A program made the translations under genes and the position numbers. From Acidobacteriaceae bacterium (GTDB lineage: Bacteria > Acidobacteriota > Terriglobia > Terriglobales > Acidobacteriaceae), in contig PLST01000521.1 of NCBI GenBank assembly GCA_003164255.1, forward strand, positions 7,796 to 27,591: 19,796 bases of DNA. The letters are read 5' to 3'. Every line of letters starts with the position of its first letter. Within the stretch, counting starts at the first letter, position 1. A model generated the notes under the pieces. It ran no database searches. It was given only the letters and a program-made list of their open reading frames with translations, and was not told the origin of the DNA. Shown one piece after another: positions 6,917 through 14,588 of this stretch.

Positions 6917-6989
6917 GGACAGGCGCCGTGCAGGTATTGATAATTGAGTTACTTGCGGCCGGCAGGCAGCCTGCCGGCTCCGCCTGTCC
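6917..6989. repeat. Nested inverted repeats
   Basis: An outer pair GGACAGGCG (6917-6925) and CGCCTGTCC (6981-6989) encloses a near-perfect hairpin. The inner hairpin has GCCGGCAGG at 6958-6966 and CCTGCCGGC at 6970-6978 around a three-base loop. Such a layout fits a REP-like element or a structured RNA. The 32 bases between the left outer arm and the hairpin are AT-rich and unpaired. Confidence 0.5.
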
Positions 6990-7108
6990 AAGGTGAGCGC
7001 AGGAGCCGGGCACGCTGGACGAAAGCTCCGCGTTTCCTGGCCCCGGGGAAGGGAACAAACCCTCAGCGGCTCGGCCGCCGGGGGGGGAGGTACTGTGTTA
7101 AACGGATG

Positions 7109-8314
7109 TTACTGCTGGAGGACCACCTGGTCGCCTTCCTTTAAGCCGCTCACCACTTCGGTGACTGCGCCGTTCGACAGACCAACTGTTACGGGGATTT
7201 TGCGCCAGCCTTCCTTCTGATGCTTGTCCGGAATCTGGACCGAGGCGTTTTTCTGGGCATCGTAGGTGACGGCGTTTTCAGGAACGGTGAGGACGCCCTT
7301 GTGCTCATCCATCAGGATCTCGGCATTGGCGGTCATGTTGGCCTTGAGCTCGCCACCGGGGTTGTTGATCGACACGCGGACTTCAAAGGTGGTCACGTTG
7401 TCTTTTTCAACGCCCATGGGAGCGATCTTGGTGACCTTGCCGTAGAAAAGCCGGTCGCGGAAGCTCTCAACCTTGATGCGTGCGGGCTGGCCCATATACA
7501 CGTGGGCGATGTCGGCCTCGTCAACCTTGCCCTGCACATAAACTTCAGTTGTGTCCCCTTCGGTCATCACCAGCGTTGCGGTTGAGCCAAGCACCAGGAT
7601 GGAGCTGACCGCATCGCCGATTTCCACGTCGCGCGACAGGATGACGCCGTCCATCGGCGCCACGATGGTGGTGTAGCCGAGCTGCTCCTCGAGCTGCTTC
7701 AGGCTGGCTTGGCTTTGCGCCACCTGCGCGCGCGCCTGCTTCAGTTTGGCCTGGTCCACGCCGATTTGCGCTTTCGCGCTGTCGCGGCGGGTGAGTGCAG
7801 CCAGATAATCCCGGTTGGTGTCGTCGAAAGCCTGGCGGCTGACGATGCCCTGCTGCGCCATGGCCTGGTTGCGGTCCATCGTGGCCTTGTACATGGGCAG
7901 ATCGGGCGCGGCGGCATTCACCTTGTCCTGCTCGATGTTGGCCTGGAGTGTGGCAACGTTGGCTTCGGCCGATTCCAGCTGCGCGCGCTGCGCGGCCACC
8001 TCCGCCTGAATCTCCTCCTCGTCGAGCTGGGCCAGCTGCTGCCCTTTTTTCACAACGTAGTTGATGTCGACGAAGAGCTTCTCCACAATGCCCGAGGCCT
8101 TGCTTTTGACCTCGACCTCGGTGATCGGCTGAATCTTTCCCGTGGCTACAACGGAGCGGGCCACGTCACCACGCGTGACCTTGGCCAGCTTGTTGGGATC
8201 GAGGGTGGTGCCGCGCACAAGATGGGTGACGCCACCAGCGGCAAGAATGAGAACCACGGCCGCGCCGAGGCTGATCCAGATCCAGAATTTCCTGCTCCTG
8301 CGTTGTGCAGCCAC
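7109..8314 (-). CDS. HlyD/MacA-type periplasmic adaptor of an ABC export system
   Basis: The 401-residue protein has a membrane anchor near the N-terminus (WIWISLGAAVVLILAAGGV, about 11-29). The first half of the lipoyl domain comes next (VVATGKIQPITEVEVKSKAS, then GIVEKLFVDINYVVKKGQQL). A long alpha-helical hairpin (about 100-225) is rich in Ala, Gln and Glu. The second lipoyl half is YTTIVAPMDGVILSRDVEIGD, and beta-barrel and membrane-proximal domains follow to LKEGDQVVLQQ. MacA-like adaptors link an inner-membrane ABC transporter to an outer-membrane channel. I chose GTG at 8312-8314 because no in-frame ATG lies nearby and GGGGG is about four bases upstream. An ATG at 8536 would require translating the whole intergenic region, giving an Arg-rich, non-family N-terminus. 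The gene is divergent from the permease pair, its likely partners. Confidence 0.88.
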   Translation of the reverse strand: MAAQRRSRKFWIWISLGAAVVLILAAGGVTHLVRGTTLDPNKLAKVTRGDVARSVVATGKIQPITEVEVKSKASGIVEKLFVDINYVVKKGQQLAQLDEEEIQAEVAAQRAQLESAEANVATLQANIEQDKVNAAAPDLPMYKATMDRNQAMAQQGIVSRQAFDDTNRDYLAALTRRDSAKAQIGVDQAKLKQARAQVAQSQASLKQLEEQLGYTTIVAPMDGVILSRDVEIGDAVSSILVLGSTATLVMTEGDTTEVYVQGKVDEADIAHVYMGQPARIKVESFRDRLFYGKVTKIAPMGVEKDNVTTFEVRVSINNPGGELKANMTANAEILMDEHKGVLTVPENAVTYDAQKNASVQIPDKHQKEGWRKIPVTVGLSNGAVTEVVSGLKEGDQVVLQQ

Positions 8315-8348
8315 ATTACCCCCAGAAAAACCACCGGCGACCGATGAC

Positions 8349-8376
8349 TTGTCGCAATGAACGATGTGCGTATAAA
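8349..8376 (+). promoter_or_regulatory. Possible sigma-70-type promoter toward the permease genes
   Basis: TTGTCG (8349-8354) and TATAAA (8371-8376) are separated by 16 bases in the 269-base divergent gap between adaptor and first permease. They match the consensus at four and five of six positions. The start point would leave a leader of about 200 bases before the ATG at 8584. A small hairpin CAGCG-CTT-CGCTG follows at about 8393. This is a weak prediction. Confidence 0.3.
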
Positions 8377-8583
8377 GACTCTGACGGCGGCAGCGCTTCG
8401 CTGTCACCCTCAGCCTTCTACGCAAGCGGGGGGCGTATGGTTCCCAGGTTGTGAATTGGAGTGAATGAGGGCGATTTGCTTGATCCACCACGCGCCCCGC
8501 CAAAACCAGCAGAAACCACGGAACCGGGGCAGGCAAATCCGCGTATTCCTCACTATTCCGTGTTCGCCGGTGTCTAAACTCCT

Positions 8584-9837
8584 ATGCAGAACTTCTCTGA
8601 CACGCTCGGCCAGGTGTTTCGCGCCATGATGGCCAACAAGCTGCGCACCTTCCTGACCATGTTCGGGATTGCGTGGGGCGTGGGCTCGCTGCTGGTGCTG
8701 GTCGGTCTGGGCGAGGGGTTCCGGTCAGGGCAGCACCGGCAGCTTTCCACCTTCGGCAACGACCTTGTCATGCTGTGGGATGGCACGATTCCAGCGCTGG
8801 CCAACCAGCACACGGGCATGCGGCCTTACCAGCTGACGCCGGGCGACGAGGAGGCCATCCGCTCGCTGCCTCAGGTGCGCGCGGTCACGGCCTTTCTGAG
8901 CCGCAACGACCTGTACGAAGTAAGCGCCTATGCCAACTCGTCAGGCCAGGTGCTGGGCGTGGAGCCCAATTACACCGCAGTGCGCTTTGTGCCCCTGGCT
9001 GAAGGACGCTTTCTGACGGCCGACGACGTGGCCGAGCGCCGGCGCGTAGTCGTGCTGGGCTCAAAGAGCGCGACGCTCCTGTTTCCCGGACGGCCGATGC
9101 TGGGCGAGACCATCACCATCAACGATGTTGCCTTTACCGTGGTGGGCCGGGTGGCCTCCATCAACCGCGGCAACAACGACGGCGACAACCAGAAGGTCTA
9201 TATCCCGCTGAGCATCATGCAGGAACAGTTTGCGATGAAGGGCGAAAACATTGCGCAGGATGCGCTCAGCTCCATCCAATACCAGCCGGCCACCAAGGGT
9301 GACTCGACGGCAGCCGTGGCCGCGGTTCACCGCGTGATCGGCGAGCGGCATGGTTTCGACCCGGCGCTCAAGGACGCCTTTGAAGAGTGGGACACCATCC
9401 AGGAAGAGAAGATGATAAGCGCCATCTTCAACGCTATGGATGTGTTTCTGGGTGGCGTGGGTATTGTGACGCTGGGCCTCGGTGCGGTGGGCATTATCAA
9501 TATCATGCTGGTTTCAGTCACGGAACGGACCCAGGAGATCGGGCTGCTGAAGGCGATTGGCGCTACCAAGTCGAGCGTGCTGGCGCAGTTCTTCTGGGAG
9601 GGTCTGTTGCTCACAGGCATCAGCGGCGTAATTGGGATTGTAGTGTCGGCAGGATTCATGGGCCTGCTGCAGGTGGGGCTTACGGGGAAGATGCCGGGCT
9701 GGGATCCGCCGCGGCTGGTTCCGTGGTCGGCCGCGCTGGCGCTGGGATCGCTGGTGGTGTGCGGGGTGGTTGCGGGACTTTATCCAGCGAACCGTGCTGC
9801 TCAGCTGGACCCAATTGAAGCATTGCGCAGAGAGTAA
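8584..9837 (+). CDS. MacB-type ABC transporter permease (first of two)
   Basis: The 417-residue protein starts with an amphipathic segment and TM1 (about 22-43: TFLTMFGIAWGVGSLLVLVG). The periplasmic MacB_PCD domain follows (about 45-275). The FtsX permease domain comes last, with three TMs (about 285-405), including INIMLVSVTERTQEIGLLKA and the terminal LYPANRAAQLDPIEALRRE. This is the permease part of MacB without the N-terminal ATPase, so the ATPase must be a separate subunit. Such transporters export peptides, lipoproteins or drugs, working with a HlyD adaptor and an outer-membrane channel. The ATG at 8584 has no clear SD, but the N-terminus fits the family. The gene is followed by a 201-base structured gap and a second permease. 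Confidence 0.9.
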   Translation: MQNFSDTLGQVFRAMMANKLRTFLTMFGIAWGVGSLLVLVGLGEGFRSGQHRQLSTFGNDLVMLWDGTIPALANQHTGMRPYQLTPGDEEAIRSLPQVRAVTAFLSRNDLYEVSAYANSSGQVLGVEPNYTAVRFVPLAEGRFLTADDVAERRRVVVLGSKSATLLFPGRPMLGETITINDVAFTVVGRVASINRGNNDGDNQKVYIPLSIMQEQFAMKGENIAQDALSSIQYQPATKGDSTAAVAAVHRVIGERHGFDPALKDAFEEWDTIQEEKMISAIFNAMDVFLGGVGIVTLGLGAVGIINIMLVSVTERTQEIGLLKAIGATKSSVLAQFFWEGLLLTGISGVIGIVVSAGFMGLLQVGLTGKMPGWDPPRLVPWSAALALGSLVVCGVVAGLYPANRAAQLDPIEALRRE

Positions 9838-9976
9838 GAAATGCAGCTTCTAGCTTCTAGCTATTAGCTTCTAGCTTGTTTCTGCGAGTGTGAGCGAATT
9901 TTCTAGGTGTGGCAGCGGATCAATCCATGAGTCGAGGGGACGGAGTTCATGGTTTTCAGGAATGCCATTTTCGGCC

Positions 9977-10000
9977 AGCCGGCCTGCCCGCCGGGCTTTT
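9977..10000 (+). terminator. Possible weak terminator or attenuator in the loop
   Basis: AGCCGGC (9977-9983) can pair with GCCGGGCT (about 9990-9997) with one bulged G. TTTT follows directly (9997-10000). The T tract is short, so efficiency would be modest. It sits inside the large stem-loop, just before the right arm. Confidence 0.3.
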
Positions 10001-10025
10001 AGCTAGGAGCTAGAAGCTAGAGGCT

Positions 10026-10030
10026 AGGAG
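10026..10030 (+). promoter_or_regulatory. Ribosome binding site of second permease, inside the inverted-repeat arm
   Basis: AGGAG is eight bases before the ATG at 10039 and is the only good SD for that gene. It lies wholly within the right arm of the 32-bp inverted repeat, so folding of the leader would hide it from the ribosome. Confidence 0.7.
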
Positions 10031-10038
10031 CTTTTCTT

Positions 10039-11280
10039 ATGTTGAAAGACATTCTCGGTCAGGCCTGGGAAGCGATGGTCTATAACCGCCGGCGCACAGC
10101 CATCACTATGATCGGGATGGCCTGGGGTATTGCGACGGTGGTGCTGCTGCTCGCCTACGGGGCAGGGTTCAACCGGGCCATCGAGAACATCTTTGCGCAA
10201 TGGGGCACCAACCTCATCGGCGTGTTTCCGGGCCGGACCAGCCAGCAGGTGGGCGGCGACAAGGCGGGAGTGAAGGTTCGCTTCACCATGGACGACCTGG
10301 ACCGCGTGTCGAATTCCGTGCCGGGCATCTTTCATATTTCGCCCATGGAGTGGCAGAACGTGACCGTGCAGAACGATCTGCACACCTACACGTGGGAAGT
10401 GGACGGCGTCCGGCCGAACTTCCAGGACATCTTCAAACTGGATACGGATGCGGGGCGCTTCTTCGACGGGGCCGAAGACCAGCAGAGAGAGCACGTGTGC
10501 GTCATCGGCTCTGAGGCCAAGGCCAAGTTGTTCTCAGGCGGATGGCCGATCGGTGAAACCATCCGGTTGAACGGCATTAACTTCACGGTGGTGGGCGTGT
10601 ACAGCCCCAAGATGCAGGAGGGCGACAACGACAACCGCAACCGGACCATCTATGTGCCGTTCAACACCATGAACGATTTGAAAGACACGCACTATATCGA
10701 TGGAATCTGGTTCAACTATCGGGGCGACAACGAGATCATCGAAAAGGGCCTGCGCGAGACGCTGGGCGCCGCCCACCACTTCAAACCGACGGACCACAAC
10801 GCGATTTTTGTGGCCAATCTGATGACGCAGCTTGCGCAGTTTCACATTCTGGCCATGGCGCTGCAGGTGCTCTTGTCCATGGTGGGATCGTTGACGCTGG
10901 GCATCGCCGGCATTGGTCTGATGAACATCATGCTCGTCGCCGTGCAGCAGCGTACCCGCGAAATTGGCGTGGAGAAGGCTCTGGGTGCTCAAAAGAAGCA
11001 CATCCTGGTGCAGTTTCTGGCCGAGGCCATGGCGATTACAAGCGTAGGCGGGGTGTCCGGAATTGCGCTGGCGTATTTGATCTCAGTGCTGGTGGGGCGG
11101 ATCACCTTTTATAGCGCCCTGGCCAAGAATGCGACGGACGCGGATATTCGGCTGATCATTTCGCCCATGTCGGTGATTGTGGCCACGGTGATCCTGGTCA
11201 TTACCGGCCTGGTGAGCGGCATGATTCCCGCCATGCGGGCAGCCAACCTGGACCCCATCGAGGCACTCCGCTACGAGTAA
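10039..11280 (+). CDS. MacB-type ABC transporter permease (second of two)
   Basis: The 413-residue protein has the same layout as the gene before it: TM1 near 21-42 (AITMIGMAWGIATVVLLLAY), a periplasmic MacB_PCD domain, and an FtsX domain with three TMs. The C-terminal end is MIPAMRAANLDPIEALRYE. The conserved cytoplasmic loop reads QQRTREIGVEKALGAQKKHI. It is clearly a paralogue of the first permease rather than a recent copy, since the periplasmic parts differ strongly. The two probably pair as a heterodimer. ATPase motifs (Walker A/B) are absent. The ATG has AGGAG eight bases upstream, within the inverted repeat. The stop is 45 bases before the GH3 start, so the glycosidase is likely in the same transcript. 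Confidence 0.9.
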   Translation: MLKDILGQAWEAMVYNRRRTAITMIGMAWGIATVVLLLAYGAGFNRAIENIFAQWGTNLIGVFPGRTSQQVGGDKAGVKVRFTMDDLDRVSNSVPGIFHISPMEWQNVTVQNDLHTYTWEVDGVRPNFQDIFKLDTDAGRFFDGAEDQQREHVCVIGSEAKAKLFSGGWPIGETIRLNGINFTVVGVYSPKMQEGDNDNRNRTIYVPFNTMNDLKDTHYIDGIWFNYRGDNEIIEKGLRETLGAAHHFKPTDHNAIFVANLMTQLAQFHILAMALQVLLSMVGSLTLGIAGIGLMNIMLVAVQQRTREIGVEKALGAQKKHILVQFLAEAMAITSVGGVSGIALAYLISVLVGRITFYSALAKNATDADIRLIISPMSVIVATVILVITGLVSGMIPAMRAANLDPIEALRYE

Positions 11281-11325
11281 TTGCCGATATACAGCGGCTT
11301 GGCCGATGCGTTACCCTTGCCAGTC

Positions 11326-13881
11326 ATGAAAAACCTGCTGAAGTCCACTCCTGTAGTCGTTTCTGCCTTCATCTTCACTTGCTTGATGCCGTTGCTTGGG
11401 GTTCGTGCGCTGGGGCAGGCGCCGAAACCCGATTCGCCTGAAGTTGAGGCGCAGGCAAAGGCCATGGTGGCCAAACTCACGCTGGAGCAGAAGATCGAGC
11501 TCATCGGCGGCGTCGACTCCATGTACACGCGGCCGATGCCAGCAATTAACCTGCCGCGCTTCAAGATGTCGGATGCATCCGTAGGCGTGCGCACTTGGGG
11601 GCCCACCACTGCTTACGCGGGTGGCGTGGGCCTGGCCGCAACATGGGATACGGAGTTTGCGCGCGCGCTGGGCGAGAGCCTGGGCAAGGATGCGCGGGCG
11701 CGCAATGTGAATTTTCTGCTTGGGCCCGGCGTCAACATTGCCCGCTCGGCCATTGGCGGGCGCAACTTCGAATACCTTTCTGAAGATCCCTATCTGAACG
11801 CGACCATCGTGGTTCCGTATATCGAGGGAGTGCAGTCGCAAGGCGTGATTGCGACGGTCAAGCACTATGCACTCAACAACCAGGAATTCAACCGGCACAA
11901 TGCAGACGCCGATGTGGACGAGCGGACCATGCGGGAGATTTATCTGCCTGCGTTTGAGGCCGCGGTCGTCAAGGGCCATGTGGATGCGGTGATGAACTCC
12001 TACAACCTGATCAACGGCGTGCATGCGACCCAGAATGACTTCCTGAACATCAAGCTGCTCAAGGGCGAGTGGGGCTTCAAGGGTGTGCTGATGTCGGACT
12101 GGGATGCGACCTACGACGGCGTGGCCGCGGCCAACAACGGCCTTGACCTGGAGATGCCGAGCCCGAAGTTCATGAACGCGAAAAACCTGCTGCCGGCCGT
12201 CAAGGACGGGCTGGTGAAAGAGTCGACGATCGACGACAAGGTGCTGCGCCTCATCCGCACCGAGCTGAGATATTCGTTTACCGATCGTCCGCAGTTCGAT
12301 CCGGCCGACTCTACGGTTTCAATCTCCGGTGACAAGGTGGCGCTCAAGGGCGCGCTTGAAAGCATTACGCTCCTGAAGAACGACGGACACCTGCTGCCGC
12401 TGGATGCGTCGAAGATCAAGACGATTGCCGTGATCGGACCGGATGCCTGGCCAGCCATTGTGGGCGGCGGTGGTTCGTCGGAGGCGCTACCGTTTGCTGC
12501 CGTGTCCACCGTGACCGGAATCGCGAACCTGCTGGGCCCGAATGTGCGCGTGCTCTACAGCCGCGGCCTGCCGGAAATGGTGGACGTGTTCAGAAGGACG
12601 GCGTGGGCGGGCGAAGTCAAGGTGGAGGTGTTCCCGAATCGCGACTTTAAAGGCACCCCGACGACCGGCACGCGGAGAAACGTGGCCGACTGGAAGCCTG
12701 CCGAGTGGGAGCCCGTGGATCCGAATCCGCGGAGCATCCGCTACACGGCCAGCTACAAGGCGGGTGATGCAGGGAAGTATCTGCTCATCGGGGCCGCATC
12801 GGGCGAAGACGCTTTCAACATTTCCGTGGATGGCAAGCCGATGCTGGACCAGGTGCACGCGGAAGGGCAAGTGCCGAAGTACGCGACGCTTGACCTGGCA
12901 GCGGGACAGACGGTGAGCGTGCAGGCGGATTACGTTCCGCGTGGCTCCGGAACGCGCTTTGGCATTGGAATGGTCTACGAGCCCAAACTGGTGTCGGAGG
13001 ATGCGAAGCAGATAGCCTCTTTGGCAGACGTGGTTGTGCTCGCAATCGGCTTTGATCCGCAGAGCGAAGGCGAAGGCCACGACCGCACCTTCACGCTACC
13101 CTGGGGACAGGATGCGCTCGTGGACGCCGTAATCAAGGCGAATCCGCACACCGTGGTCACGCTGACCGGCGGCGGAGCGATGGACACGCGACGCTGGATC
13201 GACAAGGTTCCGGCGTTGCTGCATACGTGGTATCCAGGGCAGGAAGGCGGGACGGCAGTGGCGGAAGTGCTGTTCGGCAAGCACGATCCTGAAGGCAAAC
13301 TGCCCGTCAGCTTCGACCGCGACTGGGACGCCAGCCCGTCAGCAAAGTACTACTACGGCGCGCCCGGCGGTGACACGGTTCTGCATACGATCGGCGAGAA
13401 CGGCAAGCCGCTCGACTATACCGTGCCTCACATCAAATATGACGACAAGCTGATGGTGGGCTATCGCTACTGGACGACCACGGGCAAGCATCCGCTGTTT
13501 CCGTTCGGCTTCGGCTTGAGCTACACGACGTTCAGCTTTGACCACCTTCAGGCCCCGGCAACGGCTGCTTCAGGTTCGACGGTTGCGGTCAGCTTTGACG
13601 TGACGAATACGGGTGGCGTAGCAGGCGCTGAGGTGGCGCAGCTTTATGTGTCCGATCCTTCGGCCAAGGCATCACGGCCGGAGCGCGAACTGAAGGGGTT
13701 TGCAAAGGTGCGGCTGGCCCCGGGTGAGACCAGGCATGTGACGCTCGACCTGGATGCCCGCGCCTTCAGCTACTGGGATGAAACCACGCACGCATGGAAG
13801 ATCGATCCGGGCAAGTTCGTGATCCGCGTGGGCGACTCGAGCGAGAACACGCCGCTGAGTGCTGATTTGATGGTGAACTAG
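11326..13881 (+). CDS. Secreted GH3 beta-glycosidase with PA14-like insert
   Basis: The 851-residue protein has a signal peptide (MKNLLKSTPVVVSAFIFTCL, to about residue 31). The GH3 N-terminal barrel follows (about 40-320), with the nucleophile Asp at D258 in VLMSDWDATYDG and a substrate-side KHYALNNQE. The GH3 C-terminal domain (about 345 onward) is interrupted by a PA14-like beta insert (about 430-550: YTASYKAGDAGKYLLIGAAS). The acid/base Glu is probably E583 in SEGEGHDRTFTLP, with E581 as the other candidate. A C-terminal fibronectin-III-like domain ends it (AEVAQLYVSDP, RELKGFAKVRLAPGE). Such enzymes release glucose or xylose from beta-linked oligosaccharides in the periplasm. I chose the ATG at 11326 because it gives the signal peptide; the SD is poor. 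Coupling to the upstream permease suggests translation following readthrough. Confidence 0.93.
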   Translation: MKNLLKSTPVVVSAFIFTCLMPLLGVRALGQAPKPDSPEVEAQAKAMVAKLTLEQKIELIGGVDSMYTRPMPAINLPRFKMSDASVGVRTWGPTTAYAGGVGLAATWDTEFARALGESLGKDARARNVNFLLGPGVNIARSAIGGRNFEYLSEDPYLNATIVVPYIEGVQSQGVIATVKHYALNNQEFNRHNADADVDERTMREIYLPAFEAAVVKGHVDAVMNSYNLINGVHATQNDFLNIKLLKGEWGFKGVLMSDWDATYDGVAAANNGLDLEMPSPKFMNAKNLLPAVKDGLVKESTIDDKVLRLIRTELRYSFTDRPQFDPADSTVSISGDKVALKGALESITLLKNDGHLLPLDASKIKTIAVIGPDAWPAIVGGGGSSEALPFAAVSTVTGIANLLGPNVRVLYSRGLPEMVDVFRRTAWAGEVKVEVFPNRDFKGTPTTGTRRNVADWKPAEWEPVDPNPRSIRYTASYKAGDAGKYLLIGAASGEDAFNISVDGKPMLDQVHAEGQVPKYATLDLAAGQTVSVQADYVPRGSGTRFGIGMVYEPKLVSEDAKQIASLADVVVLAIGFDPQSEGEGHDRTFTLPWGQDALVDAVIKANPHTVVTLTGGGAMDTRRWIDKVPALLHTWYPGQEGGTAVAEVLFGKHDPEGKLPVSFDRDWDASPSAKYYYGAPGGDTVLHTIGENGKPLDYTVPHIKYDDKLMVGYRYWTTTGKHPLFPFGFGLSYTTFSFDHLQAPATAASGSTVAVSFDVTNTGGVAGAEVAQLYVSDPSAKASRPERELKGFAKVRLAPGETRHVTLDLDARAFSYWDETTHAWKIDPGKFVIRVGDSSENTPLSADLMVN

Positions 13882-13898
13882 CAACTCACAGCTCGGCG

Positions 13899-13927
13899 AA
13901 AAGGCTCCGCGGCTTGCGGAGCCTTTT
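13899..13927. terminator. Strong bidirectional intrinsic terminator
   Basis: AAAAGGCTCCGC (13899-13910), a five-base loop, then GCGGAGCCTTTT (13916-13927): a perfect 12-bp stem with A and T tracts at its two ends. It can stop the GH3 transcript on the plus strand and the convergent toxin transcript on the minus strand. Confidence 0.9.
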
Positions 13928-13977
13928 CTGTTTGAATCGAAAAGCACAAGCGACGCTCACAAATTCGACCGGGCCCG

Positions 13978-14298
13978 CTACAACCCCAGGAATCCGCGCA
14001 ACGCCTCATTGACCGCATGCATCGTGGACGCGTTCACGCGCCCCATCCTTGGCCCGACTTTGACGCGAGGCACCGTGGTTGCTTTATCCACCATGATCTG
14101 CGATGGCGCGCGCAGCCCGGTCTCTTTGCCCGCATTAACCGAGACCCGGAATAACGGCGCGTCGTGAATCTCGCTGGTGAGCGGCAGGACGATCACTGAT
14201 GGATGGAGATCGAAGACGTCGGCCTGCACCACAAGCGCGGGGCGGGGCTTGCCATAATCACCTGAGACAGCCACCGTGACCAGGTCGCCGCGTTTCAC
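13978..14298 (-). CDS. MazF/PemK-type endoribonuclease toxin
   Basis: The 106-residue protein has the MazF fold: KRGDLVTVAVSGDYGKPRPA at the N-terminus, with the catalytic Arg as R19 in KPRPALVVQ. The catalytic Thr is T41 in VIVLPLTSEI, and APSQIMVDKATTVPRVKVG follows. MazF toxins cut mRNA at short sequences and are blocked by a bound antitoxin. Translation starts at GTG (14296-14298), and the antitoxin stop TGA shares three bases with it (GTGA overlap). That arrangement is typical of translational coupling in toxin-antitoxin pairs. The gene ends at a TAG facing the GH3 terminator. Active-site residues are intact, so the toxin is probably functional. Confidence 0.92.
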   Translation of the reverse strand: MKRGDLVTVAVSGDYGKPRPALVVQADVFDLHPSVIVLPLTSEIHDAPLFRVSVNAGKETGLRAPSQIMVDKATTVPRVKVGPRMGRVNASTMHAVNEALRGFLGL

Positions 14299-14567
14299 TT
14301 GCCGCCTTCAACTGCGCTTACATCCTGAATCCAGCGCATGACTTCCGCCTCATCCTCTGAGGCGGCGACCAGCTGCGATTGCCTTCGCGCTTCCGCGGCA
14401 AAGCGACGGCGCCGCGCCTCCTCGATATAGCGGCGCATGAGGGTACGGATCACTTCGGCGGCGGGGCGGTCTTCAGCATCAACCACAGCCGCGAATTCCG
14501 CCTTGAGTGCGGCATCGACGCGGAGGTTGAATGTTGCCTCGCTGGAGCGGGCTGTTGACGGAGCCAT
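14295..14567 (-). CDS. Ribbon-helix-helix antitoxin of the MazF-type pair
   Basis: The 90-residue protein has an N-terminal ribbon-helix-helix DNA-binding domain (about 9-50: EATFNLRVDAALKAEFAAVV then RPAAEVIRTLMRRYIEEARR). The charged C-terminal tail (about 55-90, ending DVSAVEGGK) should wrap the toxin. RHH antitoxins bind their own promoter as dimers and repress it with the toxin. I chose the ATG at 14565-14567 because GGAGAG is about nine bases upstream and the RHH fold starts right after it. Upstream codons run through the AT-rich promoter. The stop overlaps the toxin start. MazF-type toxins are often paired with AbrB-fold antitoxins; an RHH partner is the PemI/CopG-like alternative. Confidence 0.88.
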   Translation of the reverse strand: MAPSTARSSEATFNLRVDAALKAEFAAVVDAEDRPAAEVIRTLMRRYIEEARRRRFAAEARRQSQLVAASEDEAEVMRWIQDVSAVEGGK

Positions 14568-14588
14568 GGTGGTCGCTCTCCTTTCATC

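Larger units (their letters stand above)
6588..7108. other. 521-base non-coding region rich in inverted repeats
   Basis: I see no convincing gene here. The possible minus-strand frame across 6696-7058 gives a Pro/Ser-rich peptide without family features. The region holds an Fnr-like box (6614-6629), an 18-bp perfect palindrome (6757-6774), a hairpin GGACC-TTTTG-GGTCC (6835-6849), nested inverted repeats (6917-6989), a GCGGC/GCCGC hairpin near 7064-7078, and a run of eight G (7080-7087). The last items lie just downstream of the adaptor gene and may help end its transcript. The left part is probably the promoter region of the small PEP-CTERM-like gene. Confidence 0.6.
9845..10032 (+). repeat. 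32-bp imperfect inverted repeat forming a long RNA stem between the permease genes
   Basis: The left arm (9845-9876) and right arm (10001-10032) are built from repeated AGCTTCT/CTAG units and enclose 124 bases. Comparing the left arm with the complement of the right arm shows one true mismatch (at 9863) and four T/C differences. All four T/C differences become U-G pairs in plus-strand RNA, so 31 of 32 positions can pair. The right arm contains the AGGAG of the next gene. The structure begins seven bases after the first permease stop. Role inferred: control of translation or RNA stability of the second permease. Confidence 0.75.

Noticed and set aside
6696..7058. Minus-strand frame of 120 codons in the long intergenic region
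   Set aside because: Pro/Ser-rich product, crosses several inverted repeats, no SD, no family features.
7109..8536. An ATG at 8536 as the adaptor start
   Set aside because: It would add 74 residues of Arg/Pro-rich sequence before the membrane anchor and consume the divergent promoter region; GTG at 8314 fits the family better.
9845..10032. Repeated AGCTTCT units as a CRISPR array or simple tandem repeat
   Set aside because: There are no spacers of regular size, and the units lie in two opposed arms that pair with each other.
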